Assembly (NCBI RefSeq): GCF_000468095.1
Contig: NZ_ASZC01000007.1
Coordinates: forward strand, 186,001-250,000
Length of the DNA: 64,000 nt
Source: Pantoea sp. AS-PWVM4
Lineage (GTDB): Bacteria > Pseudomonadota > Gammaproteobacteria > Enterobacterales > Enterobacteriaceae
Direction of reading: 5' to 3'
The notes under the pieces were generated by a model. The model was not told where the DNA came from. It was given only the letters and a program-made list of their open reading frames with translations, and did no database searches. Below are positions 8,449 to 16,003 of the stretch, piece after piece. The position numbers and the translations under genes were made by a program. Numbering within the stretch: the stretch's first letter is position 1; the number at the start of each line of letters is the position of its first letter.

Positions 8449-9486
8449 ATGACGGAATTTGTACAGAACACCGCTCTGGCTCTCAACTTCCCCGATGACG
8501 GTGACATTTCAGCGCGACTGAAAGAGTTTGTTCAGGACAGAGATGCGTTTTCAACCAACACCTGGTCACAGTTGATGAGTGTGATGGCAGTATGCTGGCG
8601 CTGGTCGCAAGAAAATCAACGCAGCTTTTTGCCAATGTTGTCCAGCGATCTCCGTGACTATCTCTCCTGGCTACAGCAGGCCGGACGGGCCTCAAGTACC
8701 ATTTCAACCCATGCCTCGTTGATCTCAATGTTACACCGTAACGCCGGAGTCACACCGCCGAACGTCTCACCCCTGATTTATCGTGTAATGAAGAAGATAA
8801 ACCGCATGGCGGTGACGTCCGGGGAGCGCGCAGGTCAGGCCGTACCGTTCAGACTGGCTGATCTGGATAAGGTCGATGATTGCTGGGCGGGTTCTGAACG
8901 CTTGCAGGAATTGCGTAACCTCGCCTTTCTGCATATCGCCTACAGCACTCTGCTCCGTATCAGTGAAATATCGCGCATCCGCGTGCGCGATATCTCAAGG
9001 GCTGAAGATGGGCGGATCATTCTCGACATTTCACATACAAAAACTATCGTCATGACGGGTGGACTGATCAAAGCGCTGAGCAGCTATTCCAGCCAGCGTA
9101 TTGATGAATGGCTTAAGGCATCTGGCCTGTTAAGTGAGCCTGATGCATTTCTGTTCTGTCGGGTTCACCGTTCTAACAAAGCGCTTCCGTCAGAACAGCA
9201 AATATTAAGTCGCCCTGCTGTTGAGGACATATTCAGAAAAGCCTGGGATGTTGCGGGTCAGATCGAGCCAGTCAGGGCAAATAAAAACCGCTACCGTAAC
9301 TGGAGTGGTCACAGTGCGCGTGTTGGTGCTGCGCAGGACATGACTAAAAACGGCTATCCGGTAGCGCAGATCATGCAGGAAGGCACCTGGAAAAAGCCTG
9401 AAACCCTGATGCGTTACATCCGTAATGTTGATGCGCATGAAGGTGCGATGGTCGATATGATGGAAAAAAAGAAAGGCAGATACTGA
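8449..9486 (+). CDS. Cre/Dre/Panto-type tyrosine site-specific recombinase
   Basis: 345 residues, the length of Cre and Dre, aligning from end to end by eye. N-terminal core-binding domain (DRDAFSTNTWSQLM resembles the Cre/Dre N-domain), then the catalytic domain with Arg170 (STLLRISEISRIRV), Lys198 (ISHTKTIV), His288 and Arg291 (WSGHSARVGAA), Trp314 (EGTWKKPE) and nucleophile Tyr323 (MRYIRN). IMQEGTWKKPETLMRY matches my memory of Dre exactly. In phage P1 this class resolves plasmid multimers and circularises DNA at lox. A matching palindrome lies upstream. All catalytic residues are present, so it should be active. Panto from Pantoea (pox site) is a likely close relative; identity to it cannot be checked here. 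Confidence 0.93.
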   Translation: MTEFVQNTALALNFPDDGDISARLKEFVQDRDAFSTNTWSQLMSVMAVCWRWSQENQRSFLPMLSSDLRDYLSWLQQAGRASSTISTHASLISMLHRNAGVTPPNVSPLIYRVMKKINRMAVTSGERAGQAVPFRLADLDKVDDCWAGSERLQELRNLAFLHIAYSTLLRISEISRIRVRDISRAEDGRIILDISHTKTIVMTGGLIKALSSYSSQRIDEWLKASGLLSEPDAFLFCRVHRSNKALPSEQQILSRPAVEDIFRKAWDVAGQIEPVRANKNRYRNWSGHSARVGAAQDMTKNGYPVAQIMQEGTWKKPETLMRYIRNVDAHEGAMVDMMEKKKGRY

Positions 9487-9493
9487 CCTGAAG

Positions 9494-10351
9494 TTATCTC
9501 AGCTGTGCTGGCGAATTGCCAAAGCGATAGCGGAATCGTTCGGTAAATCGTGATACCGATTTGTAGCCGCATGCATCAGCAACCTGGGTAAGATTCCAGT
9601 GGGTAGTTTGGATCAACATAAGGGCATGGTGCATCCGGATATCCAAAAGCAACTGTTCAAACCGCACGCCCTCCTGCCGCAAGCGTCGGCGAAGTGTCGA
9701 TTCACTCATCGCCAGTGCATCACCGGCCAGTCTGGCGGTCCATCCTTTATCCGGTGCTTCTCGTAACAGCTTGCTCAGACGTGGAAAAATTCCCTGCTGA
9801 TGAGGTAATAAGAAGTGAACACGTTGTTCCGCCAGTACCAGAAGAAGGTCAAAGATGCGCAGGCGAACCCGTTCATCACTCATCAGTGGGTTTTGCAGCG
9901 TTGCCAGTAAATCTTGCACTGAATCTTTAATATCGCTCAGTAATTCCACTGTGGTTATCTGCGCATTTTTTCTGGCAGCGGCGAGATATTGCGGAAAATG
10001 TTGATAGAAACCGTCGAGCACATCCGAATTCAGGGAAATAAACAGGGAACGAAACGGGGAAGCATCGTTTGCCGGGTACTTAACATAGTCCGCATCGACC
10101 CCCTGGTCGATCACGCCCAGCAGCGTTGGTGTGTTCAGTTCATACGAAGTTGCGACGTGGGAGAACTCAATCCTGCCGGAAAGCACCAGCAACAGCGTCG
10201 GTTCATAAAAGAAAAATGAACTCGCCTTCTGCTGAATCTTCAATTCTGGCCATGCAACGGAGATTAAATTTGCCCGCCGAAGACTGTCACGGGAAAAACC
10301 AGACCCAGGCACTGGACTCTCTTTAACAGGCAATGCACTTTCACTGGTCAT
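9494..10351 (-). CDS. AraC family transcriptional regulator
   Basis: 285 residues: N-terminal ligand/dimerisation domain of the AraC_N type (about 30-180), then a C-terminal double helix-turn-helix with ARLAGDALAMSESTLRRRLR and NLTQVADACGYKSVSRFTER, ending FRYRFGNSPAQLR, the AraC consensus. CAGGA precedes the ATG. It lies 22 nt behind a PEBP-family gene on the same strand and is probably co-transcribed and its regulator. Its 3' end is only 7 bp from the convergent recombinase gene. Confidence 0.9.
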   Translation of the reverse strand: MTSESALPVKESPVPGSGFSRDSLRRANLISVAWPELKIQQKASSFFFYEPTLLLVLSGRIEFSHVATSYELNTPTLLGVIDQGVDADYVKYPANDASPFRSLFISLNSDVLDGFYQHFPQYLAAARKNAQITTVELLSDIKDSVQDLLATLQNPLMSDERVRLRIFDLLLVLAEQRVHFLLPHQQGIFPRLSKLLREAPDKGWTARLAGDALAMSESTLRRRLRQEGVRFEQLLLDIRMHHALMLIQTTHWNLTQVADACGYKSVSRFTERFRYRFGNSPAQLR

Positions 10352-10373
10352 GGTTTTTCCTGATTTTGTATCG

Positions 10374-11006
10374 TTAAATCTTCACGTCTGGATTCAGGCT
10401 ATAAAGCCCGGTCAGTTTGGCTTCAGCCAGGACATGACCCTTTTTCACTGCTTGCAGGATGTTCGCTCCAGTCAGTTCGCCTTCGACTGTCAGGGTCGGC
10501 GCTGCCAGTGCATATAATGTGAAAACATAATGATGCACGATCTCATCATTCCAGGGGGGGCATGGGCCATCATAACCATAGTAAGTCCCGCCCATAGCAT
10601 CATCGCCGGCAAACCAGGCGGTATAGTCGTTGATGCCATGTTTCAGTCCACCAGGTGCTTGCGGCCCGGTTTTGCCCTTGGCCGTAATGCCGTTTGACTG
10701 TGCACCCTCAGCGATTTCTGTCTGCGTAGCCGGAATATCAAACAGCGACCAGTGATAGAAATCGGTTCGCGGCAGTGAAGCCGGAACAACTTTGCCTTCC
10801 TGATTGACGTTTTCGCCGCTGGTCGGGACATCGTAATCATGGCAAATCAATACCAGTGACTGTGTTCCGGCAGGCAGATCTGACCAGCCGAAATGCGGAT
10901 TCTGGTTATCAGACAAACGTACATGGCTCTGTGCATCATAAACCGCGAAGCTGTTTTTTCCGGGGATGACATCCCCGTCATTGAAGCTGTGGCTGAATAA
11001 TTTCAT
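10374..11006 (-). CDS. YbhB/YbcL-type Raf kinase inhibitor-like (PEBP) protein
   Basis: 210-residue phosphatidylethanolamine-binding-protein fold. Diagnostic segments are NPHFGWSDLP, LVLICHDYDVPT (conserved D-x-D before P), FYHWSLFDIPA (the H-W ligand-pocket motif), GGTYYGYDGPCPPWND (the GPxPP motif) and VHHYVFTLYALA. Bacterial members are cytoplasmic or periplasmic; no signal peptide is seen here. Function of the bacterial family is poorly defined. AAGGAGAAGAG gives a strong ribosome binding site. First gene of a two-gene unit with the AraC regulator. Confidence 0.9.
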   Translation of the reverse strand: MKLFSHSFNDGDVIPGKNSFAVYDAQSHVRLSDNQNPHFGWSDLPAGTQSLVLICHDYDVPTSGENVNQEGKVVPASLPRTDFYHWSLFDIPATQTEIAEGAQSNGITAKGKTGPQAPGGLKHGINDYTAWFAGDDAMGGTYYGYDGPCPPWNDEIVHHYVFTLYALAAPTLTVEGELTGANILQAVKKGHVLAEAKLTGLYSLNPDVKI

Positions 11007-11515
11007 CTCTTCTCCTTGTGCGACTCGGATGGAACGACAATCAACGTCAACCTGATTATAAGAAGCTTCTCGACTTCATGGCGATCTAATCCGGTCAAAT
11101 TTATCCCCGAAGCCGTCATTATGGACAGGATTGGTTATCTGATGTGCATCATCTTGGCTTGTGGTTACTATGGACTTTCCGGAAGTACGATTCAAACAAA
11201 ACTAAAGTTTATTAAAGTTGTCTTTAATAAAATCCACAGCCATTAAAATCATTTTTAGTACATTGTCAGTTATTAAAGGCAGGGATATATCGTTTCGCTT
11301 CCAGGAACAGAGTACCTTCAGCAGTCAGCGTGACTCTGCGTTTGCTGCGATGAAACAGGCACTGGACCAACATCGACTGTTGCGCGTGATTTTTGTCATC
11401 GATGCAGTGCGCAAAAAAATCTCCCTGTAATAAGTGAAATAGGATTAATCACATAGGTTTCAACCGACAAACAATAGCCGAAACCGATATTTTATTGCCA
11501 TAGATTCTGAACCAT
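11007..11515. other. gene-poor stretch with a possible coding remnant
   Basis: No complete gene. At 11281-11430 (+) there is an open frame whose C-terminal part (QRDSAFAAMKQALDQHRLLR and on to a TAA at 11428) has coding-like composition but no start codon or ribosome binding site of its own; it may be the end of a deleted gene. The rest is AT-rich and holds the promoter of the PEBP gene. Confidence 0.35.
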
Positions 11516-11842
11516 CTATTCATATTGAAAAACGATGTCGATCTTTTTTTCGGCAACATTGACGGTTATTTCACATTTGGACCAAATCGCAGTCCCATCA
11601 GGCATACCGCTTTCGACAGAATGCTGCTGAAGTTCGCGTAGCGCTTCGGATAAGTCGGTAACAGCCAGATGATCAGGCTCGAACCAGTCCGGCTCGCCAC
11701 TGTCATCCAGATAATCAAATTCGAACTCCCCTGCTCCAGTTGCAGAAAACAGTTTGGCTTTGACAAACAACTCGCTGGCATTCGCGGGTCCACAGCTATA
11801 AATAATCTGTCCGATCCTCTGATAAAGAAGTTCGTCTTGCAT
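11516..11842 (-). CDS. YezG-like immunity protein (orphan)
   Basis: 108 residues. The order LYQRIGQIIYSC, KLFSATGAGEFEFDYLDDSG, EPDWFEPDH, then WSKCEITVNVAEKKIDIVFQYE matches the YezG/DUF600 family of immunity proteins that neutralise secreted nuclease toxins of contact-dependent, LXG or Rhs type. ATG 11842 has GAGGAG upstream, so the longer frame was trimmed by 20 residues. No toxin with a recognisable delivery module lies nearby, so it seems to be an orphan immunity gene kept for protection or left by deletion of its toxin. The partner toxin is unknown. Confidence 0.6.
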   Translation of the reverse strand: MQDELLYQRIGQIIYSCGPANASELFVKAKLFSATGAGEFEFDYLDDSGEPDWFEPDHLAVTDLSEALRELQQHSVESGMPDGTAIWSKCEITVNVAEKKIDIVFQYE

Positions 11843-12091
11843 TGCTTCTCCTCGATGAATACTTTTCTTATACAGTATCATGATGTTGCGATCTTCCATC
11901 ACACATAATTTCCGAAAGTCACTCTGGCTACTGGGATCCTTTGGATCTGATTTTTGCTCCAGTGAATCCTGTCAGAACAATGCCAGACTGAAGTTACATT
12001 TCGTATTCTTCAACGTGAGATGATTTCAAGAGTTAAAGATAAGATTACGTTTTTTCACATAACCTGCACAACCTATGTCTAAAGAGAAAAT

Positions 12092-12120
12092 TTAAGAGAA
12101 GGTGTTACCTCATCTCTTAA
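12092..12120. promoter_or_regulatory. nested palindrome upstream of hns
   Basis: TTAAGAGA (12092-12099) and TCTCTTAA (12113-12120) are exact inverted copies; between them AGGT-GTT-ACCT (12100-12110) forms a second palindrome. Further TAAGAGA copies occur nearby (for example 12131-12137). It lies about 155 bp upstream of hns in AT-rich DNA, suiting an operator or curved-DNA autoregulatory site. Function inferred only from position. Confidence 0.45.
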
Positions 12121-12273
12121 CAAAATGGGTAAGAGAATTGAAAATATAATAGCTTCATCATGAAAATTCCCTTCACTGGAAAGATCAGTATGTATATACT
12201 CAATTTAAAGCAGTATTTGAGGTCATGCAGATAACGACCTTCTTACATTCAAAACCAGATTTTGGAGATGTCC

Positions 12274-12675
12274 ATGAACGAATCACTGAAAGCGATAAAT
12301 AACATTCGTACACTCCGTGCACAGGCACGAGATCTGGCTCTGGCTGATCTTGAAGAAATGCTTGAGAAATTAAGCGTAGTCGTTGCAGAACGCCGTGAAG
12401 AAAGTCATGCCGAAGAAGCCGCCGTTCGTGAGAAAGCTGAGAAACTCGCTAAATATCGTGAGCTGTTGCTGGAAGACGGTATTGATCCTACTGAACTGCT
12501 GGGTGCTTTGCAGAGTGCAGGAAAACCTCGCGCAAAACGCGCACCTCGTCCGGCCAAGTACAAATATACCGATGAAGATGGCCAGGAAAAGAACTGGACC
12601 GGCCAGGGCCGCACGCCTGCTGTGATTAAAGCGGCAATCGACAGCGGTAAATCTCTGGATGACTTCCTCATCTAA
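12274..12675 (+). CDS. hns: H-NS/StpA family nucleoid-associated silencer
   Basis: 133 residues (E. coli H-NS has 137). The N-terminal oligomerisation helix [20 protein letters not shown], the [18 protein letters not shown] coiled coil, linker, and C-terminal DNA-binding domain with [20 protein letters not shown] and the [11 protein letters not shown] loop (QGR AT-hook-like motif) are all present, ending [13 protein letters not shown] 12274 follows GGAG. Whether this is the housekeeping copy or a plasmid paralogue cannot be decided from one window; the surrounding mobile genes favour a paralogue, which would silence the AT-rich acquired DNA around it. Followed by a strong terminator. Confidence 0.9.
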   Translation: MNESLKAINNIRTLRAQARDLALADLEEMLEKLSVVVAERREESHAEEAAVREKAEKLAKYRELLLEDGIDPTELLGALQSAGKPRAKRAPRPAKYKYTDEDGQEKNWTGQGRTPAVIKAAIDSGKSLDDFLI

Positions 12676-12689
12676 ATAGCCTGTCGATG

Positions 12690-12727
12690 TGATGTGGGCG
12701 AAGAGCCCACATCATTGCATTTCTTTT
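12690..12727 (+). terminator. rho-independent terminator of hns
   Basis: TGATGTGGGC (12690-12699) and GCCCACATCA (12705-12714) form a perfect 10-bp stem with loop GAAGA, followed by TTGCATTTCTTTTTT. It lies 15 nt after the hns stop codon. Confidence 0.9.
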
Positions 12728-12955
12728 TTGCCGTCTATTCAATCAAGACCTATCACTGTTGCATCACATCAACAAGTTTCTAATCCTATTTCTCTGGCCC
12801 TGCATCCGGGTTAATAACGAACTACACCACTGAGTGCGAATTGTTGAGCAAGACATGCGCAGTACGATTAATTTTGCATAAGTAAGCACACTGTATACTT
12901 TATTCGAAGCTTTATGTTAGTTTCGTCATGAGTACCGCCACCCAAGAGTGAGACA

Positions 12956-13039
12956 ATGCATCTGATTATGGTCACCACCACATCCACCACTACCACCGCA
13001 ACCTGCGGCGGCGTGAGTGTTTCTGTGGCGAATCCCTAG
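12956..13039 (+). CDS. threonine-rich leader peptide (27 aa)
   Basis: ATG at 12956 preceded by GAGTGAG, encoding MHLIMVTTTSTTTTATCGG followed by eight more residues and TAG. Residues 7-16 contain eight threonines in ten codons, nearly all ACC. It ends 77 nt before the isochorismatase-family gene. The layout recalls amino-acid-operon leader peptides such as thrL, but the sequence is not thrL and the downstream gene is not a biosynthetic gene. Could instead be a chance repeat; expression is unproven. Confidence 0.5.
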   Translation: MHLIMVTTTSTTTTATCGGVSVSVANP

Positions 13040-13103
13040 CAGACAGAATCTCAAACCCCGCCGCTCTGGACGGGGATAAAAACTCCGTTCATCGCCGGTT
13101 TGA
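13005..13103 (+). promoter_or_regulatory. possible attenuator-like alternative hairpins
   Basis: GCGGCGG inside the leader (13005-13011) can pair with CCGCCGC (13058-13064). The same block can instead form CCCCG/CGGGG (13056-13060 with 13071-13075), and TCAAACC (13051-13057) pairs exactly with GGTTTGA (13097-13103) next to the ribosome binding site of the hydrolase. These pairings exclude one another. No T-run follows a stem, so translational rather than transcriptional control is more plausible. Confidence 0.4.
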
Positions 13104-13116
13104 ATGGAGACACTTC

Positions 13117-13641
13117 ATGAAAAATGCATTACTGATTATTGATATGCAACAGGGACTGTTTCATGGTCCACACATTCCCTATGCTGCCAGCTCAGTTTTA
13201 TCCAATATCAGACTTCTGATCAAAAAAGCCAGAGCGTCAGGTACTCCGTTGTTTTTTGCCCGCCACACTGGCCCGGATGGATCACCTTTTAGTGAGCAGA
13301 GTCCCCTGACGCAACTGATACCTGAACTTAACGTCAATGTTGAACAGGACAGCGTATTTATCAAAAAATATCCTAACTGTTTCCGTGATACGGTACTGCT
13401 TCAACAGCTTAAGCTAAGCAATATTGATCAACTGGTCATTGCCGGAATGAAAACAGAGATTTGTGTGGATACCACCTGTCGTGCAGCATTTGATGCCGGG
13501 TTTAAAGTGGTGCTGGTTTCAGATGCACATACCACGATCGATAATCCGGCCCTGACGGCGGATAATATTATTCGCCATCATAACCAGACTCTGGCGGGCC
13601 CCTTTGTTAGTCTGGTCAGCACAGAGGAATGGGTGGCATAA
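13117..13641 (+). CDS. isochorismatase-family cysteine hydrolase
   Basis: 174 residues, typical length for the nicotinamidase/isochorismatase hydrolase fold. Catalytic triad visible: Asp9 (LLIIDMQ), Lys83 or Lys84 (VFIKKYPNCF) and Cys116 (GMKTEICVDTT), with the cis-peptide region IAGMKTE. The family hydrolyses small amides or vinyl ethers such as nicotinamide, ureidoacrylate, carbamates or isochorismate; the substrate here cannot be told. GGAG 7 nt upstream. Its end overlaps the start of an AraC-type regulator by 13 nt, so the two are coupled. Confidence 0.88.
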   Translation: MKNALLIIDMQQGLFHGPHIPYAASSVLSNIRLLIKKARASGTPLFFARHTGPDGSPFSEQSPLTQLIPELNVNVEQDSVFIKKYPNCFRDTVLLQQLKLSNIDQLVIAGMKTEICVDTTCRAAFDAGFKVVLVSDAHTTIDNPALTADNIIRHHNQTLAGPFVSLVSTEEWVA

Positions 13642-14429
13642 AACTGAGTCAAATAACTGTGCTTAATAATGCAATGAATCATTTTTTTCCTGAACAGGGT
13701 GTGATGCCGGTAACGGCCGTATCGGCAGACTTCATAAATGGACATGTTATTCCTGCGCACAGTCATGACCTCGCTCAACTGCTGTATGCGATTGAAGGGG
13801 TCTTGGTCATTGAGACCAGTGCAGGGCGCTGGGTCGTCCCGCCCAGCAGAGGTGTTTGGTTAAAAGCAGGTATCAGCCACACGGTGCGTATGCGTGGTGC
13901 GGCCAGGATGCGCAGTATTTTTGTGCTGCCCGATGCGATACCGGGACTTCCCGACGAGGACTGCGTTATTGAAGTGTCTCCGTTACTGAGAGAGTTGATT
14001 TTGGCGGCGACCAGAGTCGAAGGAGATTACCTGCCAGATAGCCGTGACGCACGTCTGATGCGGTTTATCCTTGATGAGTTGTGCACATTACCGGTTTTAC
14101 CCTTCAACCTTCCCTGGCCGCAGGATTCCCGCATTTTACGAGTTTGCCAGTTGCTCTCTGCGGAACCCTCTGATGCCAGAACCGCTGACGACTGGGCTGA
14201 CCTGCTGTCGATGACAGTCAAAACTTTCCATCGTCAGTTCCACAAACAAACCGGCGTGACATTTGGCCGCTGGCGGCAGCAGGCCAGACTGCTGCTGTCG
14301 CTGGAATCTCTGGCGCAGGGCCAGCCGGTCTTACAGGTGGCGTTACAGCATGGCTATGAGAGCCAGAGTGCTTTTGCGGCGGCTTTCAAACGTCAATTTG
14401 GCATGCCGCCTTCGGCTTTTTATTCTTAA
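13629..14429 (+). CDS. cupin-AraC transcriptional regulator (NimR-like)
   Basis: 266 residues: N-terminal cupin with HVIPAHSHDLAQLLYAIEGV and the PPSRGVWLKAGISH turn (about 35-100), then a C-terminal AraC DNA-binding domain with LLSMTVKTFHRQFHKQTGV and a second helix-turn-helix LQVALQHGYESQSAFAAAFK. The cupin-first layout is that of NimR/YdeO-like regulators of exporters. The first ATG overlaps the hydrolase stop by 13 nt; an internal start near 13674 is possible, as no well-spaced site precedes 13629. It converges with, and overlaps by 4 nt, the three-gene efflux operon, which it may regulate. Confidence 0.85.
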   Translation: MGGIKLSQITVLNNAMNHFFPEQGVMPVTAVSADFINGHVIPAHSHDLAQLLYAIEGVLVIETSAGRWVVPPSRGVWLKAGISHTVRMRGAARMRSIFVLPDAIPGLPDEDCVIEVSPLLRELILAATRVEGDYLPDSRDARLMRFILDELCTLPVLPFNLPWPQDSRILRVCQLLSAEPSDARTADDWADLLSMTVKTFHRQFHKQTGVTFGRWRQQARLLLSLESLAQGQPVLQVALQHGYESQSAFAAAFKRQFGMPPSAFYS

Positions 14430-16003
14430 TCGTTGCTTTTTCGCAGTACCAGCCCGGTGATGACGCAAAGCAACATGGCGATCCCCGCGAGATAAAAAGC
14501 GTCGCTGTACGCCATCAGTAACGCATTCCGTTGTATCTCCTGGTTGATCAGTGCCATCACCTGCATACGTAATCGGGTTAAACCCTCTCCATAGAGCGCC
14601 GTAGCGTAACTGATGTGCTGGTGAGACAACCGATTCACCATCGCGACCATGTTTTCCTGGGTGCCCTGAGAAAAATCCGTGACAGTGTCACCGAGTCGTG
14701 CAGCATGAAACCTGGCGCGCTCCACCACTATCTGACTCGAGAGCGCGATCCCTACCGCGCCGCCAACATTTCTTACCATGGAGAACAGACCCGAGGCAGA
14801 TCCAACCTGTTCTTTTTCCAGCCCCTGAATCGCCATCACCCCTAACGCGACGACGACCAGCGACTGGCCGATGCCGCGTACTACCAGCGAGGGCACAATC
14901 ACATTGGCCGCCGAATCTGGATTAAGATGGATGTTCATCAGGCATCCCAGAGCCGTGATGAGAAATCCGACGATGATGATGGTTCGCGCACTGGTCCAGC
15001 GCATCAAATGCGGTGTGGCGAAAGACATAATGAACTGAATGATGCCATAGGGGATCATCATGATACCGATCTGGCTGGCGTTATATCCCTGTACCTCGGC
15101 GAAGTAGTTCGGCACCAAAAAGACCACGCCAAATACCACGGCGCCAAAGCAGAACTGCATCAGGCTGGCGATGCCAAAATTGTAACGTCCCAACAGACGA
15201 AGGTTGATAAAAGGTGTTTTACTCCTGAGTTCAACCCAGACAAACCCCAGCAATCCGATCACAGCCAGCAGCGTACAGTTAATGATATAGGCAGAAGAAA
15301 ACCAGTCGTTACGCTCGCCCTCTTCCAGCATGATCTGGAGTGCGGACAACCCCAGCGCCATCGTGATAATGCCCCACCAGTCTCCCTGCCGTAACTTTTC
15401 CAGCATCAGTGGCTGGGGTTTAACCGACCAGCCAATCGCCGCCAGCAACAACAGACCCGGTGGCACCTGCAAATAGAAAATCCACCGCCAGGAATAGACG
15501 TCTGTCAGCCAGCCTCCCAGTGACGGCCCGGCAGCCTGAGCAACATTGTTGGCAACGGCGAACAGGGCCATGCCCAGCGCATGTTTTCTGGCAGGCAACT
15601 CACTGACAATAAGTTGAAAAGAGAGCGGGATCAGAACGCCACCGAAGGCACCCTGTAACGCGCGGGAGGCGATCATGGTCTGTATATTCGGTGCCATTGA
15701 GCAGAGGACCGAAAAGATCACAAAGCCCGTGGTCCCGGTCATCAGGACTCTGCGCATCGAAAAAATTGATACCAGCCAACCTGTGACAGGGATGATGATG
15801 ATTTCCGCGACCAGATAAGCCGTGGTGATCCATGACCCCTCTTCAAATGACGCACCCAGTGAGCCGCGTATATCTGGCAATGAAGCATTAGTCACATGCA
15901 CATTCATCCCCGCCATAAAACAGCCCACTACGCTGCCCAGCACGGCTACCCAGGTACGAAGCGAAATGGAGTTTGTGGGTTCTATGGTCAGTTGCTTAGT
16001 CAT
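14426..16003 (-). CDS. EmrB/QacA-type (DHA2) MFS multidrug exporter
   Basis: 525 residues with 14 predicted membrane helices. Motifs: NVHVTNASLPDIRGSLGASF after helix 1 (DHA2 signature), motif A-like region VSIFSMRRVLMTG, motif C region AGPSLGGWLTDVYSWRWIF (proton antiporter signature GP..GG). Third gene of an operon with an outer-membrane factor and an EmrA-like adaptor, overlapping the adaptor by 8 nt. Together they form a tripartite pump moving compounds from the inner membrane to outside. Substrate unknown. Confidence 0.92.
   Translation of the reverse strand: MTKQLTIEPTNSISLRTWVAVLGSVVGCFMAGMNVHVTNASLPDIRGSLGASFEEGSWITTAYLVAEIIIIPVTGWLVSIFSMRRVLMTGTTGFVIFSVLCSMAPNIQTMIASRALQGAFGGVLIPLSFQLIVSELPARKHALGMALFAVANNVAQAAGPSLGGWLTDVYSWRWIFYLQVPPGLLLLAAIGWSVKPQPLMLEKLRQGDWWGIITMALGLSALQIMLEEGERNDWFSSAYIINCTLLAVIGLLGFVWVELRSKTPFINLRLLGRYNFGIASLMQFCFGAVVFGVVFLVPNYFAEVQGYNASQIGIMMIPYGIIQFIMSFATPHLMRWTSARTIIIVGFLITALGCLMNIHLNPDSAANVIVPSLVVRGIGQSLVVVALGVMAIQGLEKEQVGSASGLFSMVRNVGGAVGIALSSQIVVERARFHAARLGDTVTDFSQGTQENMVAMVNRLSHQHISYATALYGEGLTRLRMQVMALINQEIQRNALLMAYSDAFYLAGIAMLLCVITGLVLRKSND

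Noticed and set aside
8295..8498. 67-codon frame between the rox-like site and the recombinase
   Set aside because: No clear ribosome binding site, overlaps the recombinase start out of frame; P1 has a small gene at this place, but nothing here matches.
11016..11246. 76-codon forward frame near the PEBP gene
   Set aside because: Low-complexity and hydrophobic random-looking sequence, no site.
12961..13000. ACC/CAC-rich tract as a simple-sequence repeat only
   Set aside because: It sits in a frame with start, stop and ribosome binding site and is not a perfect repeat, so it is reported as a leader peptide candidate instead.
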